Source: SAT2750 sp963581185
Lineage (GTDB): Bacteria; Planctomycetota; Planctomycetia; Pirellulales; Pirellulaceae
DNA: 27,215 nt
Assembly (NCBI GenBank): GCA_963581185.1
Contig: CAUZOB010000048.1
Coordinates: 1-27,215, forward strand
Direction: 5' to 3'
Position numbers and translations under genes: made by a program
Shown here: in pieces, positions 8,799 to 16,718 of the stretch
How the letters are laid out: each line of letters opens with the position of its first letter
Numbering within the stretch: position 1 is the first letter of the stretch
Notes under the pieces: generated by a model
What the model was told of the DNA's origin: nothing
Seen by the model: the letters and a program-made list of their open reading frames with translations, nothing else
Database searches by the model: none

Positions 8799-9428
8799 AT
8801 GCCACGGCCCCCTGCAGACAAATCCAGCGACTCACGCCCAGCAGCACGCGCCATCCGCATCATCGGGGGACGGCTGCGTGGCAGCACGCTCCCTTACAGT
8901 GGCGAAATCGTTACCCGGCCCATGAAGGAGCGGGTGCGGGAGGCAATCTTTAACCTGGTAGGTCCCGGAGTCAAAGGAACACTGGCAATCGACCTGTTCG
9001 CCGGCACCGGCGCACTTGGAATCGAAGCAGTCAGCCGGGGTGCCGTGCAGGCGATCCTGGTCGAACGACACTTTCCAACCGCCAAGCTGATCAAGCAAGG
9101 TGCCGCCGAACTGGGAATCGACCAACTGGTCGATGTCGTCAGCTCGGACACTTTCTACTGGGTCCGCCGCCAATTCACCCCGGCCGCCGAGCACCCCTGG
9201 CTGGTGTTTTGCAGTCCACCCTATGACCTTTACCTCGAGCAGACCGACAACCTGCTGGAACTGATTAAGAAAATCGCAGAGCAGGCTCCGACTGGCAGTA
9301 TTATCGTGGTCGAGTCGGACGAGCGGTTCGACCAGTCGCAGTTGCCCTGGGCCGCGGACTGGATCTGCCGTAGCTATTCCCCCGCCGAAGTTGCGATCTG
9401 GCGAAAACTTGACGACCACCAGGAATAG
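8799..9428 (+). CDS. rsmD: 16S rRNA (guanine966-N2)-methyltransferase RsmD-like
   Basis: 209 residues from ATG 8799, which has GAGG upstream; the frame is open to 8652, but RsmD homology starts at IRIIGGRLRG near residue 20. RsmD methylates N2 of a guanine in 16S rRNA of the small subunit, using SAM. Seen: IIGGRLRG, TRPMKERVREAIFN, the SAM-binding DLFAGTGALGIEA (residues 65-77), and catalytic motif SPPY at 139-142. The usual form of that motif is DPPY or DPPF; serine is allowed in the wider N-methyltransferase class. The length matches the family. The cupin gene starts 3 bases after the stop, so the two are probably co-translated. The 213-base gap to the cyclophilin start must hold divergent promoters, but none stands out. 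Confidence 0.9.
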   Translation: MPRPPADKSSDSRPAARAIRIIGGRLRGSTLPYSGEIVTRPMKERVREAIFNLVGPGVKGTLAIDLFAGTGALGIEAVSRGAVQAILVERHFPTAKLIKQGAAELGIDQLVDVVSSDTFYWVRRQFTPAAEHPWLVFCSPPYDLYLEQTDNLLELIKKIAEQAPTGSIIVVESDERFDQSQLPWAADWICRSYSPAEVAIWRKLDDHQE

Positions 9429-9431
9429 CCG

Positions 9432-9818
9432 ATGGATATTCAGAATATTGAGCAGGTCGCGGCCTTCACAACCAAGGATGGCTCTGAGATTCGCGAACTG
9501 CTGGCACACCGGAATTCCGGTATTCGGAATCAAAGCCTGGCCCAAGCTCGTCTCGCTCCCGGACTGGCAACCGAGCCACATCTGCACCCGAAAACTGAGG
9601 AGATCTACTATATCCTCGACGGCTGCGGCGAGATCACGATTGAAGATCAACAACAACAAGTCGGTCCCGGAGATGCAATCGCCATCCTGCCGGGACAGCT
9701 GCATTCTATTCGAAACAGTGGTAGCCAGACGCTCGTCTTCCTCTGCTGCTGTGCTCCCGGATACGAACATGCCGATACTCTGCTGGCAGATTCCAGCCGC
9801 GGGACGCCGATGTCCTAA
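9432..9818 (+). CDS. Small single-domain cupin protein
   Basis: 128 residues forming one cupin beta-barrel. Motif 1 is PHLHPKTEEIYYILDGCGEI with His50, His52 and Glu56 or Glu57; motif 2 is PGDAIAILPGQLHSI with His91. These are the expected metal ligands, so it likely binds one metal ion. The substrate is unknown: this family includes isomerases, dioxygenases and sugar-binding or sensing proteins. Three consecutive cysteines at 105-107 are unusual. The start has AGGA 7-8 bases upstream, inside the end of rsmD. It is cytoplasmic, with no signal peptide. Confidence 0.88.
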   Translation: MDIQNIEQVAAFTTKDGSEIRELLAHRNSGIRNQSLAQARLAPGLATEPHLHPKTEEIYYILDGCGEITIEDQQQQVGPGDAIAILPGQLHSIRNSGSQTLVFLCCCAPGYEHADTLLADSSRGTPMS

Positions 9819-9938
9819 TTCCGGCAACTGTGAGTCGATTTCACTGGCTTTTTATGCCGATTCTTACTGTTATGCGGGATTCCCCGCGCCGGCCCGCGGT
9901 TCGAACCGACCGCTTGCATCCAGACAGTAAGAACAGTG

Positions 9939-12455
9939 ATGAAATCTACCTCGCATTGGCTTATCTTCTGCATCGCCAGCGGACTCCTGGCGATGACCAC
10001 GCTGGTGCCGTTCCTCTGGAGATCGACTGACCAATTTGTGCGGCTGGTCAACAACCCGGACAGGCAACGGATGTCCGACCAGCAGCCGGTGGACAGCGTG
10101 CTGACAGACAGCCGGACGGATCCTGCCAGCCCTCATCAGCTTGGACAAATCCCCCGTCAACAGCAGCTGGTCGTGATTCCAATCAGCGCCACCCGCTCGC
10201 CGGCAGAAATCGAATCTCATTACCCCCTCGCTCCTGTCCCCTCCGACTCGCCGCAGTGGATCCCCGCTGCTTTTGCGGACCCCCAGCACACAGTCTCCGG
10301 CGCCAGCCGGACCGAGCTGCTGGTATCGACAGATCCTGCCAGCCTGCAACTCACCAGTACGGTCCCCTGGCGAGAGTCAGTAGCAGGTGTCGTATCTCCA
10401 CAGTTCATCTCGGTTCTTGCCAGGACCGAGTTGGAACAGGTTGAAGCAGCGCACGCCTGGAAGGAAGCCCGCTGGCCCTATCCCGCGGCCCTCGTCGAGC
10501 AACTGGCAGGACTCTGCCAATCCGCCGCCAGTATCGAGTGGAATGACCAGCTGAAGAACCAGCTGCAAGAACTCTGCCAGCTCTCTTCACTGGCTGACGA
10601 CAGCAGCGCAACGATTCTCCTTGATATCAGCCAGTCGGTCGCCGCTGCGCCGGCTGCCAGTGACACCAGCCAGGATCCCGTCAGCCAATTGGCTTATCAG
10701 CAGCTGGTCGATTCGCTCAATCGCCGCCTGCAGGTCTGGCTGTTGCTGCAGCGTGCATCCTTGCCCACCGCCGGGCCACAGGCAGAACGCTTGCCTGACA
10801 ACAAGCAACTGCTGGCCGATATCCACCAGCGGCTCGATGGCGCCGACAGCCGCCAGGGCTGGCTGACCTACCTTATGCTGGATCAGCTGGACAGCCAGCT
10901 GACTGGCGAGAGTGTTGAGCAGGCTGAGCTGCGGGAACTGGCCGGCACGATCCTGCAACGAATAACCTCGGCGGACCTGACCGCGTTGCAGCAGAAGATG
11001 CTGGCCGAACCGGTGTTCGCCAGACTCGATCAGCGGCTGCGACGGATCGCCTGCGAACCGGTCTCCTACAAGTTGATGCTGGTTGCCCTCGAGAAGCTGG
11101 AGCAGACTGGCTCGCGACGTGCAGCTCAGCACCTGGCTGGCGACTGCCAGCAATTACGCTGGTCACCCAGTCCGGACCTGGCCCAACTCTCGCGGCTGCT
11201 GGAAACGACCTACCGGCAAGGCAATATTCAACTCAGCGTTTCCGAGTCTCTTATAAACCGGCTGCTCCCGAATCCGGCTGAACAGACGTCACCGATTGAC
11301 AGTCAGATCATGGGTATCCAGACGAGTGGCCAGGCGACTACCCGGGCCGGCCTGAAAATCCTGCTGCTGCCTGACGAATCCCGCTGGCATATCGGTATCG
11401 AAGCCAACGGGGTCATCCAATCTCAAACAAGATCGCAGTCCGGCGGAGCCACGTTTATCAACAACGGCGAATCGACGTTCCGGGTAAAGAGCCAGCTACT
11501 GATTTCCCAGCAGCAGCTGCAGGTCACACCGGCCATCGCAGAAGTCGAAAGCAATTCGGAACTGGCAGATATCAAGACAGAATACGATTCGATGCCACTG
11601 CTAGGTGGTATCGCTCGTAACATGGCCCGTAATCAATATCGCAAGAAGTCGCGAGGAAGTGTCGAACAGCTCAAGCGAGAAGTCGCTCAGGCCACCGAGA
11701 ATGCCCTCAATCAACAGATCACCGAGCGTCTCGGCCAGGTCGATCAGTTTTATCGCCAGCAGTGGCTGACTCCCTTGGACCGGCTTGAGCTGGCCCCCAC
11801 GGTTGTCGCCATGCAGACACGCGACGAGCGACTGCAGGTGCAGTATCGGATTGCCAGCCAGCAGCAATTGGCCGGCTATGGCCGCCAGCCTGAATTACCC
11901 GCGGGCAGCCTGATGCACCTGCGAATGCACGAATCGGCGATCAACAACCTGCTGGACCAATTCGAGCTCAATGGTCGACGGGCCAGCTTGCCTGAGCTCT
12001 GGAATCACGTCGGCACCGTACTGGGAACTGAGTTGGCAGTGCCGGAAGAACTGCCCGAGAACGTGGTTGTTGAACTCGCCTCCGGTTCCGCCGTCCGTGT
12101 CCGTTTTCAGGATGGTCAGTTCCAGCTGCAATTAAACATCCGCTCGCTGGATCGCAAGCAGGAAGCACTCTGGAGAAACTTTTCCATCGTGGCCGCTTAC
12201 CGACCAGATGCCGAGGGCACGATGATTCGTGACGGACACCTCTCGGTGATTGGCAAGTCGATTCGACTCGGTGACCGAGTCGCCCTGCAGGGCATCTTCA
12301 ATAAGGTCTTTTCCCGACTGCGGCCCATCCGCGTACTCGATCAACAGCTGGTAGACCAGCTGGACGCAGCCGAGGCAATGATCGGCCAGGCGGTCATCCA
12401 GCATGGCTGGCTGAGCGTGGCCGTCGTTGATCGGCCAGCACAAAGTGCTGAGTGA
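9939..12455 (+). CDS. Large membrane-anchored or secreted protein of unknown function
   Basis: 838 residues from ATG 9939 (GTG 9936 is an alternative). I do not recognise a family. The N-terminus has a hydrophobic segment (WLIFCIASGLLAMTTLVPFLW) that is either a signal peptide or an anchor, followed by a polar Ser/Pro/Gln linker to about residue 150. Residues 160-430 are helical and rich in Leu and Gln. Residues 430-540 look beta-rich (LKILLLPDESRWHIGIEANG, TFINNGESTFRVKSQLLI). A helical stretch (SVEQLKREVAQATENAL) precedes a mixed C-terminal region. No catalytic motif, metal site or repeat is evident. The gene starts 120 bases after the cupin and converges on the MazG-like gene. The beta segment recalls large uncharacterised planctomycete exported proteins, but that is an impression only. 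Confidence 0.85.
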   Translation: MKSTSHWLIFCIASGLLAMTTLVPFLWRSTDQFVRLVNNPDRQRMSDQQPVDSVLTDSRTDPASPHQLGQIPRQQQLVVIPISATRSPAEIESHYPLAPVPSDSPQWIPAAFADPQHTVSGASRTELLVSTDPASLQLTSTVPWRESVAGVVSPQFISVLARTELEQVEAAHAWKEARWPYPAALVEQLAGLCQSAASIEWNDQLKNQLQELCQLSSLADDSSATILLDISQSVAAAPAASDTSQDPVSQLAYQQLVDSLNRRLQVWLLLQRASLPTAGPQAERLPDNKQLLADIHQRLDGADSRQGWLTYLMLDQLDSQLTGESVEQAELRELAGTILQRITSADLTALQQKMLAEPVFARLDQRLRRIACEPVSYKLMLVALEKLEQTGSRRAAQHLAGDCQQLRWSPSPDLAQLSRLLETTYRQGNIQLSVSESLINRLLPNPAEQTSPIDSQIMGIQTSGQATTRAGLKILLLPDESRWHIGIEANGVIQSQTRSQSGGATFINNGESTFRVKSQLLISQQQLQVTPAIAEVESNSELADIKTEYDSMPLLGGIARNMARNQYRKKSRGSVEQLKREVAQATENALNQQITERLGQVDQFYRQQWLTPLDRLELAPTVVAMQTRDERLQVQYRIASQQQLAGYGRQPELPAGSLMHLRMHESAINNLLDQFELNGRRASLPELWNHVGTVLGTELAVPEELPENVVVELASGSAVRVRFQDGQFQLQLNIRSLDRKQEALWRNFSIVAAYRPDAEGTMIRDGHLSVIGKSIRLGDRVALQGIFNKVFSRLRPIRVLDQQLVDQLDAAEAMIGQAVIQHGWLSVAVVDRPAQSAE

Positions 12456-12588
12456 ACTGGCAAGCGGACCCCTGACGCTTGTGTCGTTTCTACGGACATC
12501 TGCTGATCCAGCTCTCAGCGTGTCTCTGCGGTACAGAACAGATCGCCTCACAGCTTCGTCAGTCCTCGTTCCTGGAGTTGACGCAGCA

Positions 12589-12927
12589 CTAGCTTCCCAG
12601 CGGGTACTTCTGCCGGTTCTTCACCATCTTTTCTTCGATCGTTGCGGCCAGGTCGATATCGAGTCGGTTGGCCAGGGCCAGCCCGTATGTCACCACGTCC
12701 GCCAGCTCCTCGCGCACACCGAGGAACGTCTCAGCATCATCTCGGACCACTGTCGATTGCTCCGTGGTCATCCATTGAAAGTGCTCCATCAGCTCGGAAG
12801 CCTCGATCGCCAGAGCCATGCTGATGTTCTTGGGCGTGTGAAACGGTTGCCAATCCCGCTCCGTGACAAACTCTTCAACCAGCTCCCGCAATTCACTCAC
12901 GGTTGTCTCACTATCACTCATTGCCAT
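12589..12927 (-). CDS. MazG-like nucleotide pyrophosphohydrolase
   Basis: 112 residues, a complete single-domain all-alpha NTP pyrophosphatase. The metal-binding pattern EXXE...EXXD is present as Glu42-Glu45 (in AIEASELMEHFQW) and Glu74-Asp77 (in REELADVVTY). The N-terminal RDWQPFHTPKNISMAL and the C-terminal KMVKNRQKYP match the dCTPase/RS21-C6 type of short MazG-like proteins. It probably hydrolyses modified or excess (d)NTPs to NMP and pyrophosphate, cleaning the nucleotide pool. ATG codons at 12927 and 12921 are both possible starts. It is divergent from the LarC-like gene, with 152 bases between. Confidence 0.93.
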   Translation of the reverse strand: MAMSDSETTVSELRELVEEFVTERDWQPFHTPKNISMALAIEASELMEHFQWMTTEQSTVVRDDAETFLGVREELADVVTYGLALANRLDIDLAATIEEKMVKNRQKYPLGS

Positions 12928-12950
12928 AGCTCGCTGTTCTCCGATTCAGA

Positions 12951-12995
12951 CCGAGAGGATCGACTGCACGGTGCCGGCGGCGACACGCCTCTCGG
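12951..12995. repeat. 8-base inverted repeat between divergent mazG-like and larC-like genes
   Basis: CCGAGAGG (12951-12958) and CCTCTCGG (12988-12995) are perfect inverted copies 29 bases apart. The right arm ends directly before the -35-like element of the LarC-like gene. It could be a regulator site with two half-sites, or chance. Confidence 0.35.
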
Positions 12996-13024
12996 CTGTC
13001 ACCATCGAACCCGCCGGTTATATT
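12996..13024 (+). promoter_or_regulatory. Possible promoter of the LarC-like gene
   Basis: CTGTCA (12996-13001, 4 of 6 consensus bases) and TATATT (13019-13024, 5 of 6) are 17 bases apart. Transcription would start near 13031, ahead of the ATG at 13080. This argues against the in-frame ATG at 13023, which would lie inside the -10 element. Confidence 0.4.
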
Positions 13025-13079
13025 GGAATCGATATCGTCAAACAACTCACCAGCCAGCGCCTGGCCCAGTAGAACTGTC

Positions 13080-13562
13080 ATGAGTACTGATACGACAGCC
13101 GCCGACACAGCCGCCGAAGGAATCTGGATCCTCGAGACGAATCTCGATGATTGCAGCGGCGAGATCATCGGTCATGCGCTCGGCCTGTTGATCGACGCTG
13201 GTGCACTGGATGCCTACAGCACTCCGATCCAGATGAAGAAAAATCGGCCGGCGGTCAAACTGACAGTCCTCTGCCAGGCCGACCAGGTTGCCGCGTTGGA
13301 GCTGATCATCTTTCGCGAAACGACGACCCTCGGCATTCGTCGCTGGCCGGCAGAGAGAACGATACTGGAGCGGCGGAGCCACGAGGTCGTTACCTGCTGG
13401 GGAACAGTCGTGGGGATACTGGCAGTCCTGCCAGATGGATCGCAACGGTTCAGCCCGGAATATGAGCCCTGCCGTGAGATCAGCCAGCAGCACAACGTTT
13501 CCCTCGCCGAGGTCTACCGCCAGGCAGCGCTGGCTTACCAGTCCGATAGCCAGCAGGGCTGA
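13080..13562 (+). CDS. Free-standing LarC C-terminal-domain protein (nickel-pincer cofactor family)
   Basis: 160 residues. The whole protein matches the C-terminal part of LarC: ILETNLDDCSGEIIGHAL, LIDAGALDAYSTPIQMKKNRP, IIFRETTTLGIRRW, ERTILERRS and FSPEYEPCREISQQHNVSLAEVYR. LarC is the CTP-dependent enzyme that inserts nickel into the pyridinium dithiocarboxylate cofactor of lactate racemase-type enzymes. Full LarC is about 400 residues; the N-terminal half (LarC1) is absent, and no larA, larB or larE is in the window. Upstream lies the oppositely oriented mazG-like gene, so this is not a simple frameshift of an adjacent half. The C-terminal part carries the CTP-binding and hydrolysis function in the known enzyme, so this protein may act with a LarC1 encoded elsewhere or have its own role. 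The in-frame ATG at 13023 is less likely as the start. Confidence 0.85.
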   Translation: MSTDTTAADTAAEGIWILETNLDDCSGEIIGHALGLLIDAGALDAYSTPIQMKKNRPAVKLTVLCQADQVAALELIIFRETTTLGIRRWPAERTILERRSHEVVTCWGTVVGILAVLPDGSQRFSPEYEPCREISQQHNVSLAEVYRQAALAYQSDSQQG

Positions 13563-14753
13563 TCATTCAGCCAGCAGGGAATTGAGCAAGTGGGCCATCC
13601 GCAGCAGCGAGGCCCTTGGCATCTGGTGATAGAGTGGCAGGAAGACGGTCTTGGCCAGGATATGCCGGGCCGTATCTGGCTCCAGTTCGGGCCGACCCGC
13701 CGGTGCCGGCACCGCCACCATGCTGCCATACTGCATGGCATCGAAACCGCTCTGCCGCAATCGATCCACCAGCGGCCCCGGATCGTCGACCATAATGGGA
13801 AATACCCAGTAATTATTGCGGCTGGAAGCATAGCCGGGGCAGACAATAGAATCCGGTAATTGCTCGGTCAACCAGGCGCCGCGACGACTGTGTTTCGTCA
13901 TCCGCGGCTCGTCAAAACGGTCAATCCGTCGCTGCAAGAGACTCAGCAGCGGTTTGGAAGGTCGCTTTCTCAATCGCTCGAGGAAGCCCTCCTCCCTGAA
14001 ACCGCGAACCACTTTTCGCAGAAAGTGATCATAGTCCTTTCCTGCTCGTTGGAATGACCGCGTCATGATCGTGAACGCCCAGCGATTGGAAATCCCCATC
14101 AGGGCGCCATACTTGAGCACTCGCTGCAGGTAAGACCAGCGTGACTGCTCCGGGTACTGGCTCTCGAGCTCCCGCATTCGCCCGATCAGCTGCCGGTCCT
14201 GGCAATGCACCATGGCGCCACCAAGTGCGGTCGAGGTCTTGATCGGGCCAAAACTGTAAAGGCTACAGTCTGCCACCGGCAGCTGGCCGTTGGGAGCACC
14301 GTCGAATGCCTGGGCGCAATCTTCTACTAGCATCAGATTATGGGCGTCCGCCAGCTGGCGGATCGGGTTCAGGTTGACCCGGCCACCAAACAGGTGGGCC
14401 ACGATCAACAACCGGCTGCGCGGCGTGATCGCCCGCTCAAGCGAATCAAGCCTGGGAGAGAGCGTGTCGATATCGACATCCACCGGCACCGGCACGAGGC
14501 CGTGTTCGCGAACCACTCGAATCATGCCTTCGATCGTGAGGGCACTCATCAAGACCTCGCTACCAGGGGGCAGCTTGAGCGACTGCAGCAGCAGGTCCAG
14601 CCCGCTTCTCACCGAGAGACAGACCATTGAATCACCCGAACTCGACCAGTTGGCCTGGATCTCTTCCCGGTGGGAATTGGCTGGCAACCCACAGTGCATC
14701 AGCGCATAGTTCAAATCGACCCAGCTGAGATCGATGCGCTTGCGAACCCACAT
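13563..14753 (-). CDS. DegT/DnrJ/EryC1/StrS-family PLP-dependent aminotransferase-like protein
   Basis: 396 residues, the usual length of this fold-type I PLP family, which mostly transaminates keto sugars for surface polysaccharides or antibiotics. Seen: SVRSGLDLLL near residues 47-56, VAHLFGG at 118-124, MLVEDCAQAFDG with PLP-ring Asp145, and YSFGPIKTSTALGGA with the Schiff-base Lys172. The C-terminal half has an Arg/Lys-rich segment (about 235-290) longer than the core would need. No sugar-nucleotide genes are nearby, so the substrate is unknown. The start is ATG 14753; the same frame has a stop codon 42 bases upstream. Its stop codon directly abuts that of the convergent LarC-like gene. 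panB lies 147 bases upstream on the same strand. Confidence 0.9.
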   Translation of the reverse strand: MWVRKRIDLSWVDLNYALMHCGLPANSHREEIQANWSSSGDSMVCLSVRSGLDLLLQSLKLPPGSEVLMSALTIEGMIRVVREHGLVPVPVDVDIDTLSPRLDSLERAITPRSRLLIVAHLFGGRVNLNPIRQLADAHNLMLVEDCAQAFDGAPNGQLPVADCSLYSFGPIKTSTALGGAMVHCQDRQLIGRMRELESQYPEQSRWSYLQRVLKYGALMGISNRWAFTIMTRSFQRAGKDYDHFLRKVVRGFREEGFLERLRKRPSKPLLSLLQRRIDRFDEPRMTKHSRRGAWLTEQLPDSIVCPGYASSRNNYWVFPIMVDDPGPLVDRLRQSGFDAMQYGSMVAVPAPAGRPELEPDTARHILAKTVFLPLYHQMPRASLLRMAHLLNSLLAE

Positions 14754-14900
14754 CCTGACTATGCTCCGTTGATCATTCTGGTCGCTACCCGCTCAGTGAT
14801 TCCAACACTGTCGGCACCGATATGATGACCAACCAGAGCATTGGTTTCCAGTACCGATCTGCGACTGTTTTGAAATGCCCGCAATACAGCCGCCCCAGAG

Positions 14901-15692
14901 TCACTCGTAACTCTGTTCGGGCCCCGGAAAATTGCCTGACTGCACATCCTGGCAATACTGCTGCACCGCCTGGGACATCGACTCTCGCAGCCCGGCATAG
15001 GGCCGCACGAACTTGGGCACATGGCCCTCGGTCATGCCAAGCATGTCATGAGTCACCAGCACCTGGCCATCACAGCCCGACCCGGCGCCGATCCCGATCG
15101 TGGGAATCTCCAGCGACTCTGTCAGCTGCTGGGCAATAGCGGCCGGAATACATTCCAGTACCACGGCAAAGGCGCCGGCCTGCTGGGCTGCCTGGGCATC
15201 TTCCAGCAGTTTCTGCTCGTCGCGTTGGACGCGATAGCCACCCAGCTGGTGAATGCTCTGGGGTCGTAAACCAACATGGGCCATGACCGGGATGCCCGCC
15301 TTGACCAGGGCGTCGATCGTCTCGGACTGCTCGGCACCCCCTTCCAGCTTGACTGCCGGACAGGCTGTCTCTTTGAGGACTCGAGCGGCAGCGGCAATTG
15401 CCTCGTGAATTCCCACCTGGTAGCTGGCGAATGGCAGGTCGACCACGACCAGCGCCCGCTCCACAGCGCGACCAACCATCTCGGCGTGATAGATGATCTG
15501 GTCAAGTGTGACAGGCAGCGTGTTGGCATGGCCCTGCACCACCACGCCAACCGTGTCTCCGACGAGAATGCCATCCACGCCCGACTCGTCCAGGATCCGC
15601 GCCAGGCCATAGTCATAAGCGGTCAGCATGCTGATTTTGCGATCAGCTGACTTGAGTGCCGCAAAGTCGGTGATCGTGGTCAGGCTCGCCAT
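14901..15692 (-). CDS. panB: 3-methyl-2-oxobutanoate hydroxymethyltransferase
   Basis: 263 residues, the normal length. PanB transfers a hydroxymethyl group from 5,10-methylene-tetrahydrofolate to alpha-ketoisovalerate, giving ketopantoate, the first committed step to pantothenate and CoA. Seen: MLTAYDYGLARILDESGVD, the magnesium ligands Asp46 (VGDTVGV) and Asp85 (VDLPF), substrate-binding KLEGG near 115-119, AHVGLRPQS, and LECIPA with general base Glu180. IGIGAG and DMLG follow near the C-terminus as expected. coaX, for the next kinase step of the pathway, lies about 9 kb away in another unit. Divergent from the secreted two-repeat protein gene, with 241 bases between and no strong promoter match there. 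Confidence 0.97.
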   Translation of the reverse strand: MASLTTITDFAALKSADRKISMLTAYDYGLARILDESGVDGILVGDTVGVVVQGHANTLPVTLDQIIYHAEMVGRAVERALVVVDLPFASYQVGIHEAIAAAARVLKETACPAVKLEGGAEQSETIDALVKAGIPVMAHVGLRPQSIHQLGGYRVQRDEQKLLEDAQAAQQAGAFAVVLECIPAAIAQQLTESLEIPTIGIGAGSGCDGQVLVTHDMLGMTEGHVPKFVRPYAGLRESMSQAVQQYCQDVQSGNFPGPEQSYE

Positions 15693-15933
15693 CTCAATCC
15701 ACCTGGCCCCAGCCTGAACCAGGGATCCTTGTCGTCCTGCCCATATCCCCTCCGGGCCACTGGAATCCTGGGCCCTACGGAACTGTTATCTGGCAGGAAA
15801 TACAGAATTCGATATTGACTGGCAGCCATGCCGATCAAAGGATAGTCTTACTGGTAGTTTGCCGGTTTGCAGGTACCAACACCAGCCCCCCATACCTGCC
15901 ACCAGCCGTCACCGTCCCGCCGGGAGAACGTTC

Positions 15934-16710
15934 ATGGACAAGCTTTTACGCATGACCTTATTTTTCTTGCCCGCGCTGCTCTGCATACTTCTGCTCGATC
16001 AGCTGCCGGCACAAGACGCCCAAGTCAAAAAGGCGCAACTGCGTACCAAGGGAATTATCACGGCGATTGGACGCGGCCTGCTGCAGGTCAAGACAGCCGA
16101 CGGAGGCCAGTGGGTGATCAGGGCACCAGACAGCCCACAGAGTGTAACGGTCAGCGGCAGCGCCGAGCCCAACTGGCTCTCGCCAGGGATGTTCGTCAAG
16201 TTTACTGCGGTCTTCAACAACAAGGGTGTCGGGCAGCAGCCGATCCAGCAATTGCAGGTCTTTACTCCTGGTGAAATGGACCAGCTCGGTGCCTTTCCCG
16301 CCGCCGGCGCAAATGCAGGAAACCTGTTCGGAGAGAAAGCGGAGAAGAAACAAAAGCCGCAGGAAGTCACTGCCAACTTCAACGTCTCTGGCCAGCTGCG
16401 TGGCTACCGCGATGGCGTGATACTGGTCGCTGCCGGTCGGGCGCTGTTGCGAGTGCCGGTGGCTGAAAAGTGCTCCATCTCGGTCGTCGTCAAAGGCTAC
16501 CAGCTGATGCGAGTTGGCGACAGCGTGACCATCGATGCCTGGTATCCAGCCAACCAGAAGGCACTCGGTCGAGCCATCGCGAACCGGCTGGATGTGACGG
16601 CCAAAGAGACCTTTGCGCGACCAGTTCCGGCGGGCAAGCGGCCTGCCAAGAAGGACCCCGCGGGCAAGCCGAAACCGGACGAGAAGAAACCGGACGACGA
16701 CAAGGAATAA
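15934..16710 (+). CDS. Secreted protein with two tandem beta domains, function unknown
   Basis: 258 residues from ATG 15934, which has GGGAGA upstream at good spacing; the frame is open to 15859. A signal peptide (LLRMTLFFLPALLCILLLDQLPAQ) leads. Two segments resemble each other: about residues 36-115 (GIITAIGRGLLQVKTADG ... WLSPGMFVKFTA ... LQVF) and about 145-220 (GQLRGYRDGVILVAAG ... LMRVGDSVTIDAW ... LDVTA). Both run Gly-x-hydrophobic strand, charged turn, strand, then Gly-x-x-Val before a strand, as in an OB-like beta barrel. The last 35 residues are rich in Lys, Pro and Asp and probably unstructured. No enzyme motif is seen. It converges on the methyltransferase gene with 8 bases between the stop codons. 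Confidence 0.8.
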   Translation: MDKLLRMTLFFLPALLCILLLDQLPAQDAQVKKAQLRTKGIITAIGRGLLQVKTADGGQWVIRAPDSPQSVTVSGSAEPNWLSPGMFVKFTAVFNNKGVGQQPIQQLQVFTPGEMDQLGAFPAAGANAGNLFGEKAEKKQKPQEVTANFNVSGQLRGYRDGVILVAAGRALLRVPVAEKCSISVVVKGYQLMRVGDSVTIDAWYPANQKALGRAIANRLDVTAKETFARPVPAGKRPAKKDPAGKPKPDEKKPDDDKE

Positions 16711-16718
16711 AAGCCCCT

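Noticed and set aside
13023..13079. Upstream in-frame ATG start for the LarC-like gene
   Set aside because: It would fall inside the -10-like TATATT, and homology begins well after 13080.
12427..13083. 218-residue plus-strand frame that could have been a LarC N-terminal half
   Set aside because: It has no LarC1 pattern and is antisense to the clear MazG-like gene, so it does not supply the missing LarC half.
15811..15850. TTGACT at 15815 as a promoter for the secreted two-repeat protein
   Set aside because: The only -10-like element, GATAGT at 15841, gives a 20-base spacer, which is too long to support a call.
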